From: Brevibacterium siliguriense
Lineage (GTDB): Bacteria; Actinomycetota; Actinomycetes; Actinomycetales; Brevibacteriaceae
Reading direction: 5' to 3'
Assembly (NCBI RefSeq): GCF_900105315.1
Contig: NZ_LT629766.1
Coordinates: 1,240,001 to 1,304,000 of the forward strand
DNA: 64,000 nt
The notes beneath the pieces were generated by a model. It had not been told where the DNA came from. It did no database searches and saw only the letters and a program-made list of their open reading frames with translations. How positions within the stretch are numbered: position 1 is the first letter of the stretch; each line of letters begins with the position of its first letter. Shown here one piece after another: positions 1 to 8,866 of this stretch. The translations under genes were made by a program, and so were the position numbers.

Positions 1-1
1 C

Positions 2-322
2 GATCTGTTCGACGCTCTCTACGCTCAGCAGCCGGAGGAAGGCGGCAACGGCCGCACCGATGCAGAGCTGCTCAAGGTGGCCGAAGAAGCCGGCGTCGAC
101 ACCTCGAAGAAGCTCAAGGCCGACCCCGAGCAGACCGTGAAGTCCTGCGTCACGGACCGGACCTTCGACAAGTTCGTCGAACAGTCCAGCCAGACCGCTC
201 TGGACGACGGCGTCGAAGCCACCCCGTGGGTGCTCATCAACGGCAAGCACACCGACAAGACCAGCGACCCGCAGGCTCTGGCCACCGAGATCCTCAAGGC
301 CACCGGAGAGTTCAAGGGCTGA
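2..322 (+). CDS. DsbA-like thioredoxin-fold protein, C-terminal part (partial)
   Basis: The frame is open from the first bases of the window, so the start, the CXXC active site and any membrane anchor lie outside. The visible 106 residues match the C-terminal half of extracytoplasmic DSBA-like thioredoxin proteins (Thioredoxin_4 type): a helical stretch with a conserved K-S-C segment is followed by the typical T-P-W-V-L-I-N-G-K sequence around residues 76-84, which holds the cis-Pro loop, and a short C-terminal helix. Members act in disulfide exchange outside the membrane of actinomycetes. A terminator hairpin follows at 389-424. Family assignment is firm; substrate unknown. Confidence 0.8.
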   Translation, partial: DLFDALYAQQPEEGGNGRTDAELLKVAEEAGVDTSKKLKADPEQTVKSCVTDRTFDKFVEQSSQTALDDGVEATPWVLINGKHTDKTSDPQALATEILKATGEFKG

Positions 323-388
323 TCGCCCAAGACTCCCTGCCGGTGTCGAGTTAGTGCCGGTGCCGTGACAGTTCCGATGGTCTGAGAG

Positions 389-428
389 AAGGGCCGGATC
401 CTGCCGAAGTGGGGTCCGGCCCTTCTTC
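389..428 (+). terminator. Rho-independent terminator after the DsbA-like gene
   Basis: A 10-bp perfect stem, AAGGGCCGGA (389-398) with TCCGGCCCTT (415-424), is followed by a short T-rich tail. It lies 66 bp after the stop codon and just before the tRNA promoter. Confidence 0.75.
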
Positions 429-440
429 GTACCCGCGGTT

Positions 441-470
441 TTGTGGCCGGGCCCAGCCATGGACTACTAT
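441..470 (+). promoter_or_regulatory. Probable sigma-A promoter of tRNA-Thr
   Basis: TTGTGG (441-446) and TACTAT (465-470) are separated by 18 bp and lie about 30 bp before the tRNA 5' end. The position between a terminator and a tRNA gene supports the call; it rests on consensus only. Confidence 0.5.
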
Positions 471-501
471 CGTGTAGGCGCGCATGCTCGGTGCGCACCA
501 C

Positions 502-577
502 GCCTCCTTAGCTCAGTTGGTAGAGCACCGCTCTTGTAAAGCGAAGGTCGTCAGTTCGAGTCTGACAGGGGGCTCCA
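502..577 (+). tRNA. tRNA-Thr (anticodon TGT)
   Basis: A complete cloverleaf: 7-bp acceptor stem GCCTCCT/AGGGGGC with one G-U pair, D-arm GCTC/GAGC, anticodon loop CTTGTAA with anticodon TGT (reads ACA), T-arm GTCAG-TTCGAGT-CTGAC, discriminator T and an encoded CCA end at 575-577. The outermost anticodon-stem pair is C-A. Confidence 0.96.
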
Positions 578-584
578 CTCGGGA

Positions 585-629
585 AAGCCCCGCGAACCGC
601 TAGAACTAGCGGGACGCGGGGCTTCTTTT
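585..629 (+). terminator. Terminator of tRNA-Thr
   Basis: Stem AAGCCCCGCG (585-594) pairs with CGCGGGGCTT (615-624), overlapping the T-rich stretch TTCTTTT that ends near 629. It lies 8 bp after the encoded CCA. Confidence 0.85.
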
Positions 630-728
630 CTCTGTTCGCCCTCGTTCAGGGCCCAGCTCGCATTTCGAAGAGCAGACGGCGCGAAAAGCGCGTCAGCGCT
701 TGAACGAGCGCGACGATCGAGTGGCCGG

Positions 729-2741
729 CTAGGTCTGGCCGTCGCGTCTGAACACGAGCATGAGGGAACGCATGCTCAGCACGAAGCCGCCGAAGAGCAG
801 CACGAAGCCGAAGAACGAGTACAGGTGGATGTCCTTCGTCAGCAGCGGACCCTCATCGCTGGTGATGAGCATGATCGCTCCCACCACGGCGGCCCCGGCG
901 AGCACGGCGACGATGAGCTGCTGAAACAGACTGGTGAGGAAGCTGCGGTCGGAGGGATTCTCGAGCACGCGCATGTTCATCGAGAACCGTCCCTGTTCGA
1001 GGTCCTCGGAGATCTTGTTGATCCGGCGCGGCATGCGGTCGATCATCGGCATCAGCTGCAGTGCCCGACGCTGCAACTCATCGGTGATCTTCGTGCCCTT
1101 GAGCTTCGACCTCACGAGCCTGTTGCCCTCCCGCCGGGCCACGGCGACGACATCGAAGTTCGGATCGATCGTCAGCAGCGCACCCTCCACGGAGGCCATC
1201 GCCCGGAACGCGGCACTGATCGGTGCCGGCACGGAGAATCGGTGCGCGAGCACGAGATTGAACAGATCATCGAAGAGCTTCTGACCCTGTGCCGCACGAG
1301 TGCCGCCGCCGTAGCGCAGCAGGAGTTCGCCGACGGCCCGTTCGACCTCCCGATCGTCGAGCCCGTCGGGACGTCCGAGGAGTTCGATGAGGGCATCGGT
1401 GGCGCCGGCGCTGTCGTTCTGGTCGATCGAATAGAGCATGAGCCCCAGCGAGGTCTGCGTGCCCGGATCGAGACGTCCGACCGCACCGAAGTCGAGAAGC
1501 CCCAGCTTCCCCTCGGGAGTGATGAAGATATTGCCGGAATGCAGATCGGCGTGGAAGATCCCATCACCGATGATCTGCTCGAGCGTGGCACCCAACAGTG
1601 TGGTGGCCAATCGGGACCGTTCAGCATCGCTGAGCCCGGTCAGCAGCGTCCCCGCCCGTGAGACCGGCTGTCCGGGCAGCCGATCCATGACCAGCAGGCG
1701 TTCGCCGCTGAGGCCCGGGTAGCCGTGTGGAACGGTGACGTCGAATTTCCCCGACCGTTTGAGAGAGTTCTCGATGCTGGCCATATTGTCCAGCTCGATC
1801 CGATAGTCGAGTTCCTCCTCGAGCGTGTTCGCGAATCCTGCGGCCAGTGACTGCACACCCAGATCCCTGCCCCAGGTCGTGGTTTTGTTCAGCCAGCCCG
1901 CCAACCGCAGGATGATGTCGAGATCCTGAGTGACCTGGTTGAGAGCCTTCGGTCGCTGCACCTTGACGATGACCTCCGTGCCGTCGAGCAGGGTCGCCTC
2001 ATGGACCTGTGCCACCGAGGCGGCCGCCAGCGGCGTGGAGCCGATCCGGGCGAAGACCTCGCCGATCGGACGGCCGAGCCGTTCGGTGATGGCCGGTTCG
2101 ATGACCGACCAGGGTTCGGGCGTGACCTGGGTCTGGAGGGTCTCGAGCTCACGGACGAACACCGGCGGGAGGATATCTCGGCGGGTCGAGAGCATCTGTC
2201 CGAGCTTGACGAAGGTCACCCCCGCCTCGGCGAGGGATTCCTTGAGCGCTCGTGCGGTCTTGACGTCGCGACCCGGCGAATCCCCGCCGAAGCCGCGCAG
2301 CTGGGAGCCGAGCCCGTGCCGCACGGCGATGGACACGACCTGGGCATAGCGACGAGCGCGGCGACGGCGGGATTTCCACCCGAAGAACAGCGACTGCGGG
2401 CTCGGCAGGGACCCGGTGGGAAAGGCCGCCTCGAGCATGACGAGGGCACCGACCCCCAGGGCGAAGATCCAGCCGAGGGCGAGCACCATGAACAGCACCG
2501 CCACTCCGGGGGAGACGTCGAGGCCGTTGACGTTCTGCCCGGTGCCGGCTCGGTAGAGATACTGGACGGTCACGGCCACGACGGCGCTCATCACGAGACC
2601 GACGGCCAGCGTGCGCGGCCAGCCGGTGGGAACTCCGACGACGCGCCGGACCACAGTGGCGGCGAACCATGACTGGAGGAATAGGAAGACAAGTGCGGCG
2701 AGGCTCACCAGCACATATCCGCCGACGTCCAGCGCTTCCAT
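729..2741 (-). CDS. AarF/UbiB (ABC1) family atypical protein kinase
   Basis: The 670-residue protein begins with three to four hydrophobic segments (about 8-30, 45-62, 80-103), then carries an ABC1/UbiB kinase-like core. Visible family marks are the KxGQ motif (K179-L-G-Q182, followed by STRRDILP), the Ala-rich loop A-A-A-S-V-A-Q-V-H near 239-247 in place of the glycine loop, catalytic H-A-D-L-H-S-G-N, and metal-binding L-L-D-F-G-A-V-G-R-L-D. Two more hydrophobic segments close the C terminus. UbiB-type proteins are membrane-associated atypical kinases/ATPases tied to isoprenoid-lipid metabolism; actinomycetes make menaquinone rather than ubiquinone, so a UbiB role here is not implied. An AGGAGAG ribosome site precedes the ATG. 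It is transcribed alone; target unknown. Confidence 0.9.
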   Translation of the reverse strand: MEALDVGGYVLVSLAALVFLFLQSWFAATVVRRVVGVPTGWPRTLAVGLVMSAVVAVTVQYLYRAGTGQNVNGLDVSPGVAVLFMVLALGWIFALGVGALVMLEAAFPTGSLPSPQSLFFGWKSRRRRARRYAQVVSIAVRHGLGSQLRGFGGDSPGRDVKTARALKESLAEAGVTFVKLGQMLSTRRDILPPVFVRELETLQTQVTPEPWSVIEPAITERLGRPIGEVFARIGSTPLAAASVAQVHEATLLDGTEVIVKVQRPKALNQVTQDLDIILRLAGWLNKTTTWGRDLGVQSLAAGFANTLEEELDYRIELDNMASIENSLKRSGKFDVTVPHGYPGLSGERLLVMDRLPGQPVSRAGTLLTGLSDAERSRLATTLLGATLEQIIGDGIFHADLHSGNIFITPEGKLGLLDFGAVGRLDPGTQTSLGLMLYSIDQNDSAGATDALIELLGRPDGLDDREVERAVGELLLRYGGGTRAAQGQKLFDDLFNLVLAHRFSVPAPISAAFRAMASVEGALLTIDPNFDVVAVARREGNRLVRSKLKGTKITDELQRRALQLMPMIDRMPRRINKISEDLEQGRFSMNMRVLENPSDRSFLTSLFQQLIVAVLAGAAVVGAIMLITSDEGPLLTKDIHLYSFFGFVLLFGGFVLSMRSLMLVFRRDGQT

Positions 2742-2838
2742 CGATGACTCTCCTGATCCTGTTCGGCCCGTCAGCGTCGAACTGTCGGGGCGAACATCGT
2801 CGAATCGGTCATCTCCAGCCTAGACCGTACCCGGCGGG

Positions 2839-4164
2839 TCAGCCTCTACTTGGCGGGTCGAGGCGCCTGCGGCGGCCGGGCAGCCCCACCTGGCGGCCCC
2901 AGATGAGGATCCACACCGCACCGAGGATGGCGAGCAGTCCCGGGAAGAGCACACCGAACCGCAGACTGGTCACGGTGATGATGAGGGACAGCAGCGTCGG
3001 CCCGCCGAGTTTGCCGCCGTTGTTGAAGATCGCCCAGATGCCGAGGAACCGGGGCCGACCGATCGTGGGGGAGAGGTCCGCGCCGATCGTCATATTCACA
3101 CCTGCGCCGAGGCCGTTGCCGAAGGCCATGACAGCGGCGGCGATGACCATTCCGGTGAGATCCGGCTTCGCGACCATGATGACGAAGCCGGTGCCGAAGA
3201 TCGTCAGACAGGCGACGAGGGTCGCGACCCGACCGAGGTGATCCTTGATGTACGCGCCGAGGAACATGACGATGAGTTCGAACCCGGCACCAAAGGCGAT
3301 GATGAGCGAGATCGAGGACTTGTGCAGGCCGATTTCGACGCCCCACAGCTGGACGACGACCGGCTGGGCGGCGCGGGCCGCCGCAAGAGCGATGATCGTG
3401 ACGCCGGTGAGGATGACCGATTTCCACCGCACATCCAACGGCGGCCGGCGATCCTTCTTCTTCCCCCGCCGAGGATGGGCTGCGTCTGCCTGTGCCGGAT
3501 CGGCCGCCTCGGCGAAGGAAAGATCGTCGGCGGGGGAGGGGGCGTCCGTACGCGAGGTCGGGGCCGCCTCGGCGCGGTGGGTACGGTCGTCGAAGCCGGG
3601 GATCTGCGCGATCGGCAGGGCCATGATCGCGATGGCCGCGACGGCGGTGAGGCCGGAGAAGACGAACACGGACCAGATCGGGAAGAGAAGCATGAGGCCC
3701 GCGCCGATCATCGGCCCGACGAGATTGCCGACCCGCTGTGTGCCGCCGAGCGCGGTCATCGCCTTGGCGAGGTCTGCCGGCGGCATCACCTCGGCGACGA
3801 CGGCCTGCCGGGCCAGGCTCCACACATCGGAGACCGGGCCGAAGACCATGAGCGCGAGCGTATAGACGAGCAGCGAATACGGCGAATCCCAGATGAAGGC
3901 TGAGACGATGGAGCCGAGGACGACGATCGCAGCGATCGTGGCCACGAACATCGCACGAAAATCGCCGAGGCGGTCGATGAGGATCCCCGCCGGCACCGTG
4001 GCCATCAGTGACACGGCTCCCATGATGCCGACGATGGCGGCGGCGAATGCCTGCGTCGAACCCAGCGACAGCGCCCCGAGGACGAGGATCGGCATGATCG
4101 CACCCAGGCCGACGGCGAAGAGCGCGAACGGCACGAGCACCGGCCACAGGATGGGTTTGAGCAC
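2839..4164 (-). CDS. Major facilitator superfamily transporter
   Basis: A 441-residue polytopic protein with about 12 hydrophobic segments. The A-like loop between TM2 and TM3 reads D-R-L-G-D-F-R, as in MFS proteins, and a second D-H-L-G-R-V loop appears in the C-terminal half. The central cytoplasmic loop (about 195-245) is rich in Ala, Asp and Pro and ends in a basic patch. The substrate cannot be told. The start is GTG: on the minus strand TAGACT lies 6 nt before it, the spacing of a leaderless transcript, and no ribosome site is visible. It faces away from the neighbouring ltrA gene, with about 130 bp between starts. Confidence 0.85.
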   Translation of the reverse strand: MLKPILWPVLVPFALFAVGLGAIMPILVLGALSLGSTQAFAAAIVGIMGAVSLMATVPAGILIDRLGDFRAMFVATIAAIVVLGSIVSAFIWDSPYSLLVYTLALMVFGPVSDVWSLARQAVVAEVMPPADLAKAMTALGGTQRVGNLVGPMIGAGLMLLFPIWSVFVFSGLTAVAAIAIMALPIAQIPGFDDRTHRAEAAPTSRTDAPSPADDLSFAEAADPAQADAAHPRRGKKKDRRPPLDVRWKSVILTGVTIIALAAARAAQPVVVQLWGVEIGLHKSSISLIIAFGAGFELIVMFLGAYIKDHLGRVATLVACLTIFGTGFVIMVAKPDLTGMVIAAAVMAFGNGLGAGVNMTIGADLSPTIGRPRFLGIWAIFNNGGKLGGPTLLSLIITVTSLRFGVLFPGLLAILGAVWILIWGRQVGLPGRRRRLDPPSRG

Positions 4165-4292
4165 ATGGCAAGTCTAGTTGGGGTGTGCGTGAGGTGGTCG
4201 CGGAGTCCGAGGTGAGAGCGGCCGTGGGGTGTCGGAGACGGCCGGGCGGCCATAGAATGTCCGGGCACTCAATCCGACCGTTGAGGATCCTC

Positions 4293-5495
4293 ATGACCGC
4301 ACAGAACTCAGCAGCACCACTGTTCCGCCTCAGTCCGATGCGTCCGCGCGATCCGGGCGAAGAGGGCAGGGCTGCCAGCATGCTCGAACTCTTCTTCGAC
4401 CTCGTCTTCGTCATCGCCGTCTCGATCGCGTCCTCACACCTGCATGACGCGATCACGGCGGGCCGCCTCGGTGACGGTGTGGTGAGCTATCTGCTCGTGT
4501 TCTTCGGGATCTGGTGGGCGTGGATGAACTTCACGTGGTTCGCGACCTCATTCGACACCGATGACTGGCTCTACCGGGTGCTCACGATCGTGCAGATGGG
4601 CGGGGTGCTTATCCTCGCCGCCGGCATCGGGCCGGTCTTCGAGGACAGGGACTTCCGGCTGCTCATCGCCGGCTATGTGCTGATGCGCATCATCATGATC
4701 TCCCAATGGCTGCGCGCTTCCCGCGGCGCCGGATCCGCCAGGTGGACGACGATCGTCTACGCGGCGGGCATCGGCATCGTCCAGATCCTGTGGGTGGCAT
4801 GGCTGGCCATCGACGTTCCCGTATTCAGCGCCGTGGGCGTCGGTGTGCTCATCCTCGCCGAAGTGGCGGTGCCCGTCATCGCCGAAGTCCGCGGCAAAAC
4901 CCCTTGGCATCCGCATCACATCACCGAACGCTATGGCTGCTTCACGATCATCGTCCTCGGCGAAAGCCTCCTGGCCTCGGCGAATACCGTGTTCGACGCC
5001 TTGGGCGAGGTCGACGACATCGGCCCCCTGATCTCGCTGGGCGTCCTCAGTCTCATCGTCACCGCCGCAATGTGGTGGATCTACTTCTGGCCGCCGCACC
5101 ACCGGGCGATCGGCAGCCTCGGCGGATCGCTCAAGTACGGCTACGGCCACTTCTTCATCTTCGCCGCGGCAGGAGCGTTCTCCGCCGGAGTCGGGGTCGA
5201 AGCCGATTCGCAGCTCGGCGCCAGCGCCCTCGACCCGGTGCTGGCGACGTTCACGGTCTCCGTGCCGATCGCCGTGTTCGTCCTCGGGGTGTGGGCGCTC
5301 GCGATCCGCGCGAACGCCAACGCCGTCGTCAACTCAGTGGTGCCGGCCTGTGCGCTGCTCGTCCTCCTCGACCCGATCATCCCGGTTCCGACGTTCCTCA
5401 CGACGTTCTTCATGGTCATCATCGTCATCACCCTCGTCGTGTTCCCTCCGCTGGACGACAGCGGCAAGACCGGCGCCGAGGCGGTCGTGCGGTGA
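4293..5495 (+). CDS. ltrA: Low temperature requirement protein A (LtrA) family membrane protein
   Basis: About 400 residues with many hydrophobic segments. The N-terminal M-L-E-L-F-F-D-L-V-F-V-I-A-V block (about 30-43) is the hallmark of LtrA proteins, and H-I-T-E-R-Y-G-C-F-T-I-I-V-L-G-E-S-L in the middle is the second conserved block. LtrA was named in Listeria for growth in the cold; the molecular role remains unclear. The ATG at 4293 is preferred over an in-frame upstream GTG because a GAGG ribosome site lies 7 nt before it. Confidence 0.85.
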   Translation: MTAQNSAAPLFRLSPMRPRDPGEEGRAASMLELFFDLVFVIAVSIASSHLHDAITAGRLGDGVVSYLLVFFGIWWAWMNFTWFATSFDTDDWLYRVLTIVQMGGVLILAAGIGPVFEDRDFRLLIAGYVLMRIIMISQWLRASRGAGSARWTTIVYAAGIGIVQILWVAWLAIDVPVFSAVGVGVLILAEVAVPVIAEVRGKTPWHPHHITERYGCFTIIVLGESLLASANTVFDALGEVDDIGPLISLGVLSLIVTAAMWWIYFWPPHHRAIGSLGGSLKYGYGHFFIFAAAGAFSAGVGVEADSQLGASALDPVLATFTVSVPIAVFVLGVWALAIRANANAVVNSVVPACALLVLLDPIIPVPTFLTTFFMVIIVITLVVFPPLDDSGKTGAEAVVR

Positions 5496-5594
5496 ACGTG
5501 TCCCACCGAGGGATGCGCGGGGCCGGGGGAGTTCGTCAGATAAGCAGCTCGCGAGGCCCTATCGGATCCGAGGTGAAAGTGGCACGCTGGAGTC

Positions 5595-6719
5595 ATGGTC
5601 TCTCAGAGTGTCGTCCCATTTCACAGTGTCGTCCCGCCCTATCTCCTCGATGCGATCGCCGAACGCGGCAGCGAGCGTTTCCCGAAGGCCGCAGCCGCCG
5701 CGGCCAGCTGTCGGATGTCCGATGATAGCTGCCGGAACCTCCGCCTGGCAGGCTTGCGCTACACCCCTCCGGCCGACCTCGGCAAAGACGAATCCGCACT
5801 CGCCGCCCCCGCTCCGGCCGGACTGCAGCGCCTCATCCATGATGCGCAGAACACCGAGGTGCTGCCCGGCGAGCTCGTCCGCTCCGAGGGCGAAGAACCC
5901 GTCGACGATGAACCGGTCAACGAAGCCTATGACGGACTCGGCGCTTCGTATGCGCTGTTCTCCGAGGTGTTCGGGCGTGACTCGCTCGATGGTGCGGGAA
6001 TGCCGCTCATGGCCAGCGTCCACTACGGCAAGGACTACGACAACGCGTTCTTCGACGGCCGGCTCATGGTCTTCGGCGACGGCGACGACGAAGTGTTCAC
6101 CGGTTTCACCGGCTCGCTGTCGATCATCGGCCACGAACTCTCCCACGGCGTCATCAGCCACACTGCCGATCTCGAGTACTTCGGCCAGCCCGGCGCACTC
6201 AACGAGCACTGCGCCGATGTGTTCGGTGCGCTGACCCAGCAGCACGACGCCGGACAGAACGCCGAGGACGCCGACTGGCTCATCGGCTCGGGAATCTTCA
6301 CTTCCGAGGTGACCGGCCGGGCCCTGCGGTCGATGATCGAACCGGGCACGGCCTATGACGACGACGTCCTCGGCAAGGACCCCCAGCCGGCGCATATGGA
6401 CGATTTCGTCACCACCGACTCCGACAACGGCGGGGTTCACCTCAACTCCGGGATCCCGAACCGCGTCTTCGCGCTCGCCGCGACCAGCGTCGGCGGACCG
6501 GCGTGGGAGAGCGTCGGACAGGTCTGGTACTCCGTCCTCACCGGGTCCGAAATCACTCAGCGCACTGATTTCGCGGAGTTCGCAGAACTCACCATCGCCG
6601 AGGCGGCCGATCAGTTCGGCGCCGGATCCGACGTTCACGATGCGGTCGTGTCCGGGTGGGAGGCCGTGGGCATCTCCCACGCAGGTTCGGCGCGAGGAAA
6701 CCCGGGGAGCAGCTGGTGA
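5595..6719 (+). CDS. M4 family (protealysin-like) zinc metalloprotease
   Basis: A 374-residue thermolysin-family protease. Zinc site H180-E-L-S-H184 is followed 20 residues later by N-E204-H-C-A-D, the third ligand in thermolysin-like spacing, and H282 in H-L-N-S-G-I-P-N-R matches the active-site His of the C-terminal domain. The N terminus carries the P-P-Y-L-L-D-A-I motif of the short protealysin-type propeptide and no secretion signal, so it belongs to the protealysin rather than the long-propeptide thermolysin group. It overlaps the next gene by 4 bp (GTGA), and that gene encodes a likely inhibitor. GGAG lies just before the ATG with tight spacing. Target proteins unknown. Confidence 0.93.
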   Translation: MVSQSVVPFHSVVPPYLLDAIAERGSERFPKAAAAAASCRMSDDSCRNLRLAGLRYTPPADLGKDESALAAPAPAGLQRLIHDAQNTEVLPGELVRSEGEEPVDDEPVNEAYDGLGASYALFSEVFGRDSLDGAGMPLMASVHYGKDYDNAFFDGRLMVFGDGDDEVFTGFTGSLSIIGHELSHGVISHTADLEYFGQPGALNEHCADVFGALTQQHDAGQNAEDADWLIGSGIFTSEVTGRALRSMIEPGTAYDDDVLGKDPQPAHMDDFVTTDSDNGGVHLNSGIPNRVFALAATSVGGPAWESVGQVWYSVLTGSEITQRTDFAEFAELTIAEAADQFGAGSDVHDAVVSGWEAVGISHAGSARGNPGSSW

Positions 6720-7096
6720 ACGAGCAGCCAGCCGGGAATTCGCGGGAGGCTAGTGACGGTGTGAACGGCTCATCCAGCACGCCGGCCGAAGGGTTCGGTC
6801 GTCTGCTCGTCGAACGCTCCGGCGGGATCGGCGGGATGCTGGTCGTCTGGGACGTCGACATCGACGCGAGCTCTCGACGCGATGACCTCGGTCCGCGCAT
6901 CGTCGAACTTCCCTGGTCCGGCAGCGGGCAGAGTGACGATGCACAGCAGCCGACGGGCGCCGACCGATTCACCTACCTCATCGAAAGCCGATTCGGACGG
7001 GTGCGCTTCGGCGAGTCTGAGATGCCTCCGGAATGGAAGCAGCTCGTCGACGACGTGCGGGAAGTCGCCGAACCGCAGAGGCGACAACCCGGCTGA
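6716..7096 (+). CDS. Emfourin-like inhibitor of the adjacent M4 protease
   Basis: A 126-residue acidic protein starting at a GTG that overlaps the protease stop codon (GTGA), so the two are translationally coupled. The first 25 or so residues look disordered; the compact part starts at [13 protein letters not shown] and ends with a helix [12 protein letters not shown]. This layout and the R-x-G-G opening fit emfourin, the protealysin inhibitor described from Serratia, which is encoded directly after its protease. The call rests mainly on gene order plus size and a modest resemblance; it may be distant in sequence. It would keep the signal-less protease silent in the cytoplasm. Confidence 0.65.
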   Translation: MNEQPAGNSREASDGVNGSSSTPAEGFGRLLVERSGGIGGMLVVWDVDIDASSRRDDLGPRIVELPWSGSGQSDDAQQPTGADRFTYLIESRFGRVRFGESEMPPEWKQLVDDVREVAEPQRRQPG

Positions 7097-7113
7097 CCCT
7101 TATGCTGGAGGTC

Positions 7114-8034
7114 ATGACCGACACCAACCACGACCTGGGCAGCGACGCTCGGACGACGGCCGAGAAGAACGTACGCGACCTTGAAGCCGGGGTCCACACC
7201 GACCTCAAGGAGTCGATGACGTACGGGTCGTATCTCGACCTCGACCGTCTCCTCAATGCCCAGCACCCCGTCAGCAGCCCCGAGCACCACGACGAACTGC
7301 TCTTCATCATCCAGCACCAGACCACGGAACTGTGGTTCCGGCTCGTCATCCACGAACTGCTCGATGCCCGCCGGCTCATCGCTGTCGATGAGCTGCAGAC
7401 CGCGCTCAAGCGCATCGCGCGCGTCAAACACATTCAGAAGACCCTCACCGAGCAGTGGTCCGTCCTGGCAACGCTGACGCCGAGCGAATACGTCGGTTTC
7501 CGCGACCAGCTCGGCCGGGCCTCCGGCTTCCAGTCCTGGCAGTACCGGGCCGTGGAATTTCTGCTCGGCAACAAGAACCGGGCCATGCTCCCGGTCTTCG
7601 ACGGAGAACCCGAGGCGCGTGCGGCGCTGGAGCAGTACCTCGAGGAACCGAGCATCTACGACGAGTTCCTCGCCTGCCTGGCCCGCCGCGGACTTCCTGT
7701 GCCGCAACGGCTCCTCGAGCGGGACAAGTCCGTCGCCCACACCTTCGATGAGGAACTCTGCGGCGTCTTCCGCATCATCTATGAGAACCCGCAGAAGTAT
7801 TGGCAGGAGTACGAGAGCTGCGAAGAGCTCGTCGACCTCGAGGAGAACTTCCAACTCTGGCGTTACCGGCATATGCGCACTGTGCTGCGGATCATCGGCA
7901 TGAAACGCGGAACCGGCGGTTCGAGCGGAGTCGGATTCCTGCAGAAGGCGCTCGATCTGACGTTCTTCCCCGAACTCTTCGATATCCGCACCGGCATCGA
8001 GAACGGACCCGGCATCGGCGACAGGGGAGTCTGA
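7114..8034 (+). CDS. kynA: Tryptophan 2,3-dioxygenase
   Basis: A heme enzyme that opens the indole ring of L-tryptophan to N-formylkynurenine, the first step of the kynurenine route. About 306 residues, usual for bacterial TDO. Family signatures are Y-G-S-Y-L-x-L-D-x-L-L near the N terminus, [18 protein letters not shown], the Q-S-W-Q-Y-R segment, and [24 protein letters not shown], which includes the proximal heme His and the substrate loop. Two in-frame ATGs exist (7102, 7114). The second is chosen because TATGCT ends 7 nt before it, giving a leaderless-type start; GGAGG is also close by. A kynurenine-formamidase-like gene lies convergently downstream. Confidence 0.95.
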   Translation: MTDTNHDLGSDARTTAEKNVRDLEAGVHTDLKESMTYGSYLDLDRLLNAQHPVSSPEHHDELLFIIQHQTTELWFRLVIHELLDARRLIAVDELQTALKRIARVKHIQKTLTEQWSVLATLTPSEYVGFRDQLGRASGFQSWQYRAVEFLLGNKNRAMLPVFDGEPEARAALEQYLEEPSIYDEFLACLARRGLPVPQRLLERDKSVAHTFDEELCGVFRIIYENPQKYWQEYESCEELVDLEENFQLWRYRHMRTVLRIIGMKRGTGGSSGVGFLQKALDLTFFPELFDIRTGIENGPGIGDRGV

Positions 8035-8101
8035 TTCTCCCTCCGTCCCAGCGCGAGGGTGCGTTGCGCATAGGCCCGCAGCATGCAGGACTGTCGGCAA
8101 G

Positions 8102-8866
8102 TCAGCCGAGCAGGAGGTCCCTCACCTGCGCGAAGTACGGAGAATCGGGGTCGATGACATCGGCATGGTTCGCCCCCGCCAGCTCGGTCAGAGCGGCAGG
8201 AAAGACACGAGAGAATTCCACGTCGACGGTGGCATCGGCATCCCCATGGATCGAATGCACATCGACTCGTGCCGGGATGAGCGCCGCCCGTGACCTGGGG
8301 TCGTGGCGCAGGTAGGCTTCCAGATCGTACTCGGGGCGCGCGCCCATATAGTCGAGGACCGCTCCATCGCCGAGGTGGCCCTCGACTTCCCGGAACAGAT
8401 CGGTCACCGGCGCCAGAGGACGCAGGCGGATACGCGATCCCTGTGCGGGCAGGTGCGATGCCCAGGCGAGGACGAGGCAGCCGCCGGCCGAATGGCCCGA
8501 GACGACCAGATTCTGCCTTGCCTGTTCGCTGACACCCCAGTGCGGCAGTTCTGCGCACACCGAATCGATGGCCGCGGTGACATCGTCGAGCAGGAGCGGC
8601 TGACCGCCGAGCCTTCGGTATTCGACGGATGCGACGAGCACTCCCGTCTCGGCCAGGGCTCGGGCCAGAGGTCGAGCATGAGCAAGATCGGTGCGCGGCC
8701 GGAAGTAGCCGCCGTGGACGAAGATCACCGTCGCCGAGGCGGCGGCCGGGTCACCATAGACCTCGACGAACTGCTCGGGGGCGTTCCCGTAGGTGTGCCG
8801 GAACGTCGGAACCGCCTTGGCGCCGGCGGCAGAGAGCTCGGGAATCCGCACGGACTCGACGCTCAT
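8102..8866 (-). CDS. Alpha/beta hydrolase, probable kynurenine formamidase
   Basis: A 254-residue serine hydrolase. An oxyanion-hole motif H-G-G-Y-F-R-P lies near residue 51, the nucleophile is in G-H-S-A-G-G, and a His in the last 20 residues (G-A-N-H-A-D) fits the catalytic triad. H-G-G-Y with a G-H-S-A-G elbow is the pattern of esterase-type kynurenine formamidases, which hydrolyse N-formylkynurenine. The dioxygenase making that substrate ends 67 bp away in convergent orientation, which supports the role. The gene overlaps the upstream SGNH hydrolase gene by 4 bp (ATGA), so those two form an operon. A general carboxylesterase is the alternative. Confidence 0.7.
   Translation of the reverse strand: MSVESVRIPELSAAGAKAVPTFRHTYGNAPEQFVEVYGDPAAASATVIFVHGGYFRPRTDLAHARPLARALAETGVLVASVEYRRLGGQPLLLDDVTAAIDSVCAELPHWGVSEQARQNLVVSGHSAGGCLVLAWASHLPAQGSRIRLRPLAPVTDLFREVEGHLGDGAVLDYMGARPEYDLEAYLRHDPRSRAALIPARVDVHSIHGDADATVDVEFSRVFPAALTELAGANHADVIDPDSPYFAQVRDLLLG

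Noticed and set aside
2846..4456. 536-codon Arg-rich frame on the minus strand
   Set aside because: Overlaps the MFS gene in another frame; Arg/His/Pro-rich composition typical of frame-shifted high-GC coding DNA.
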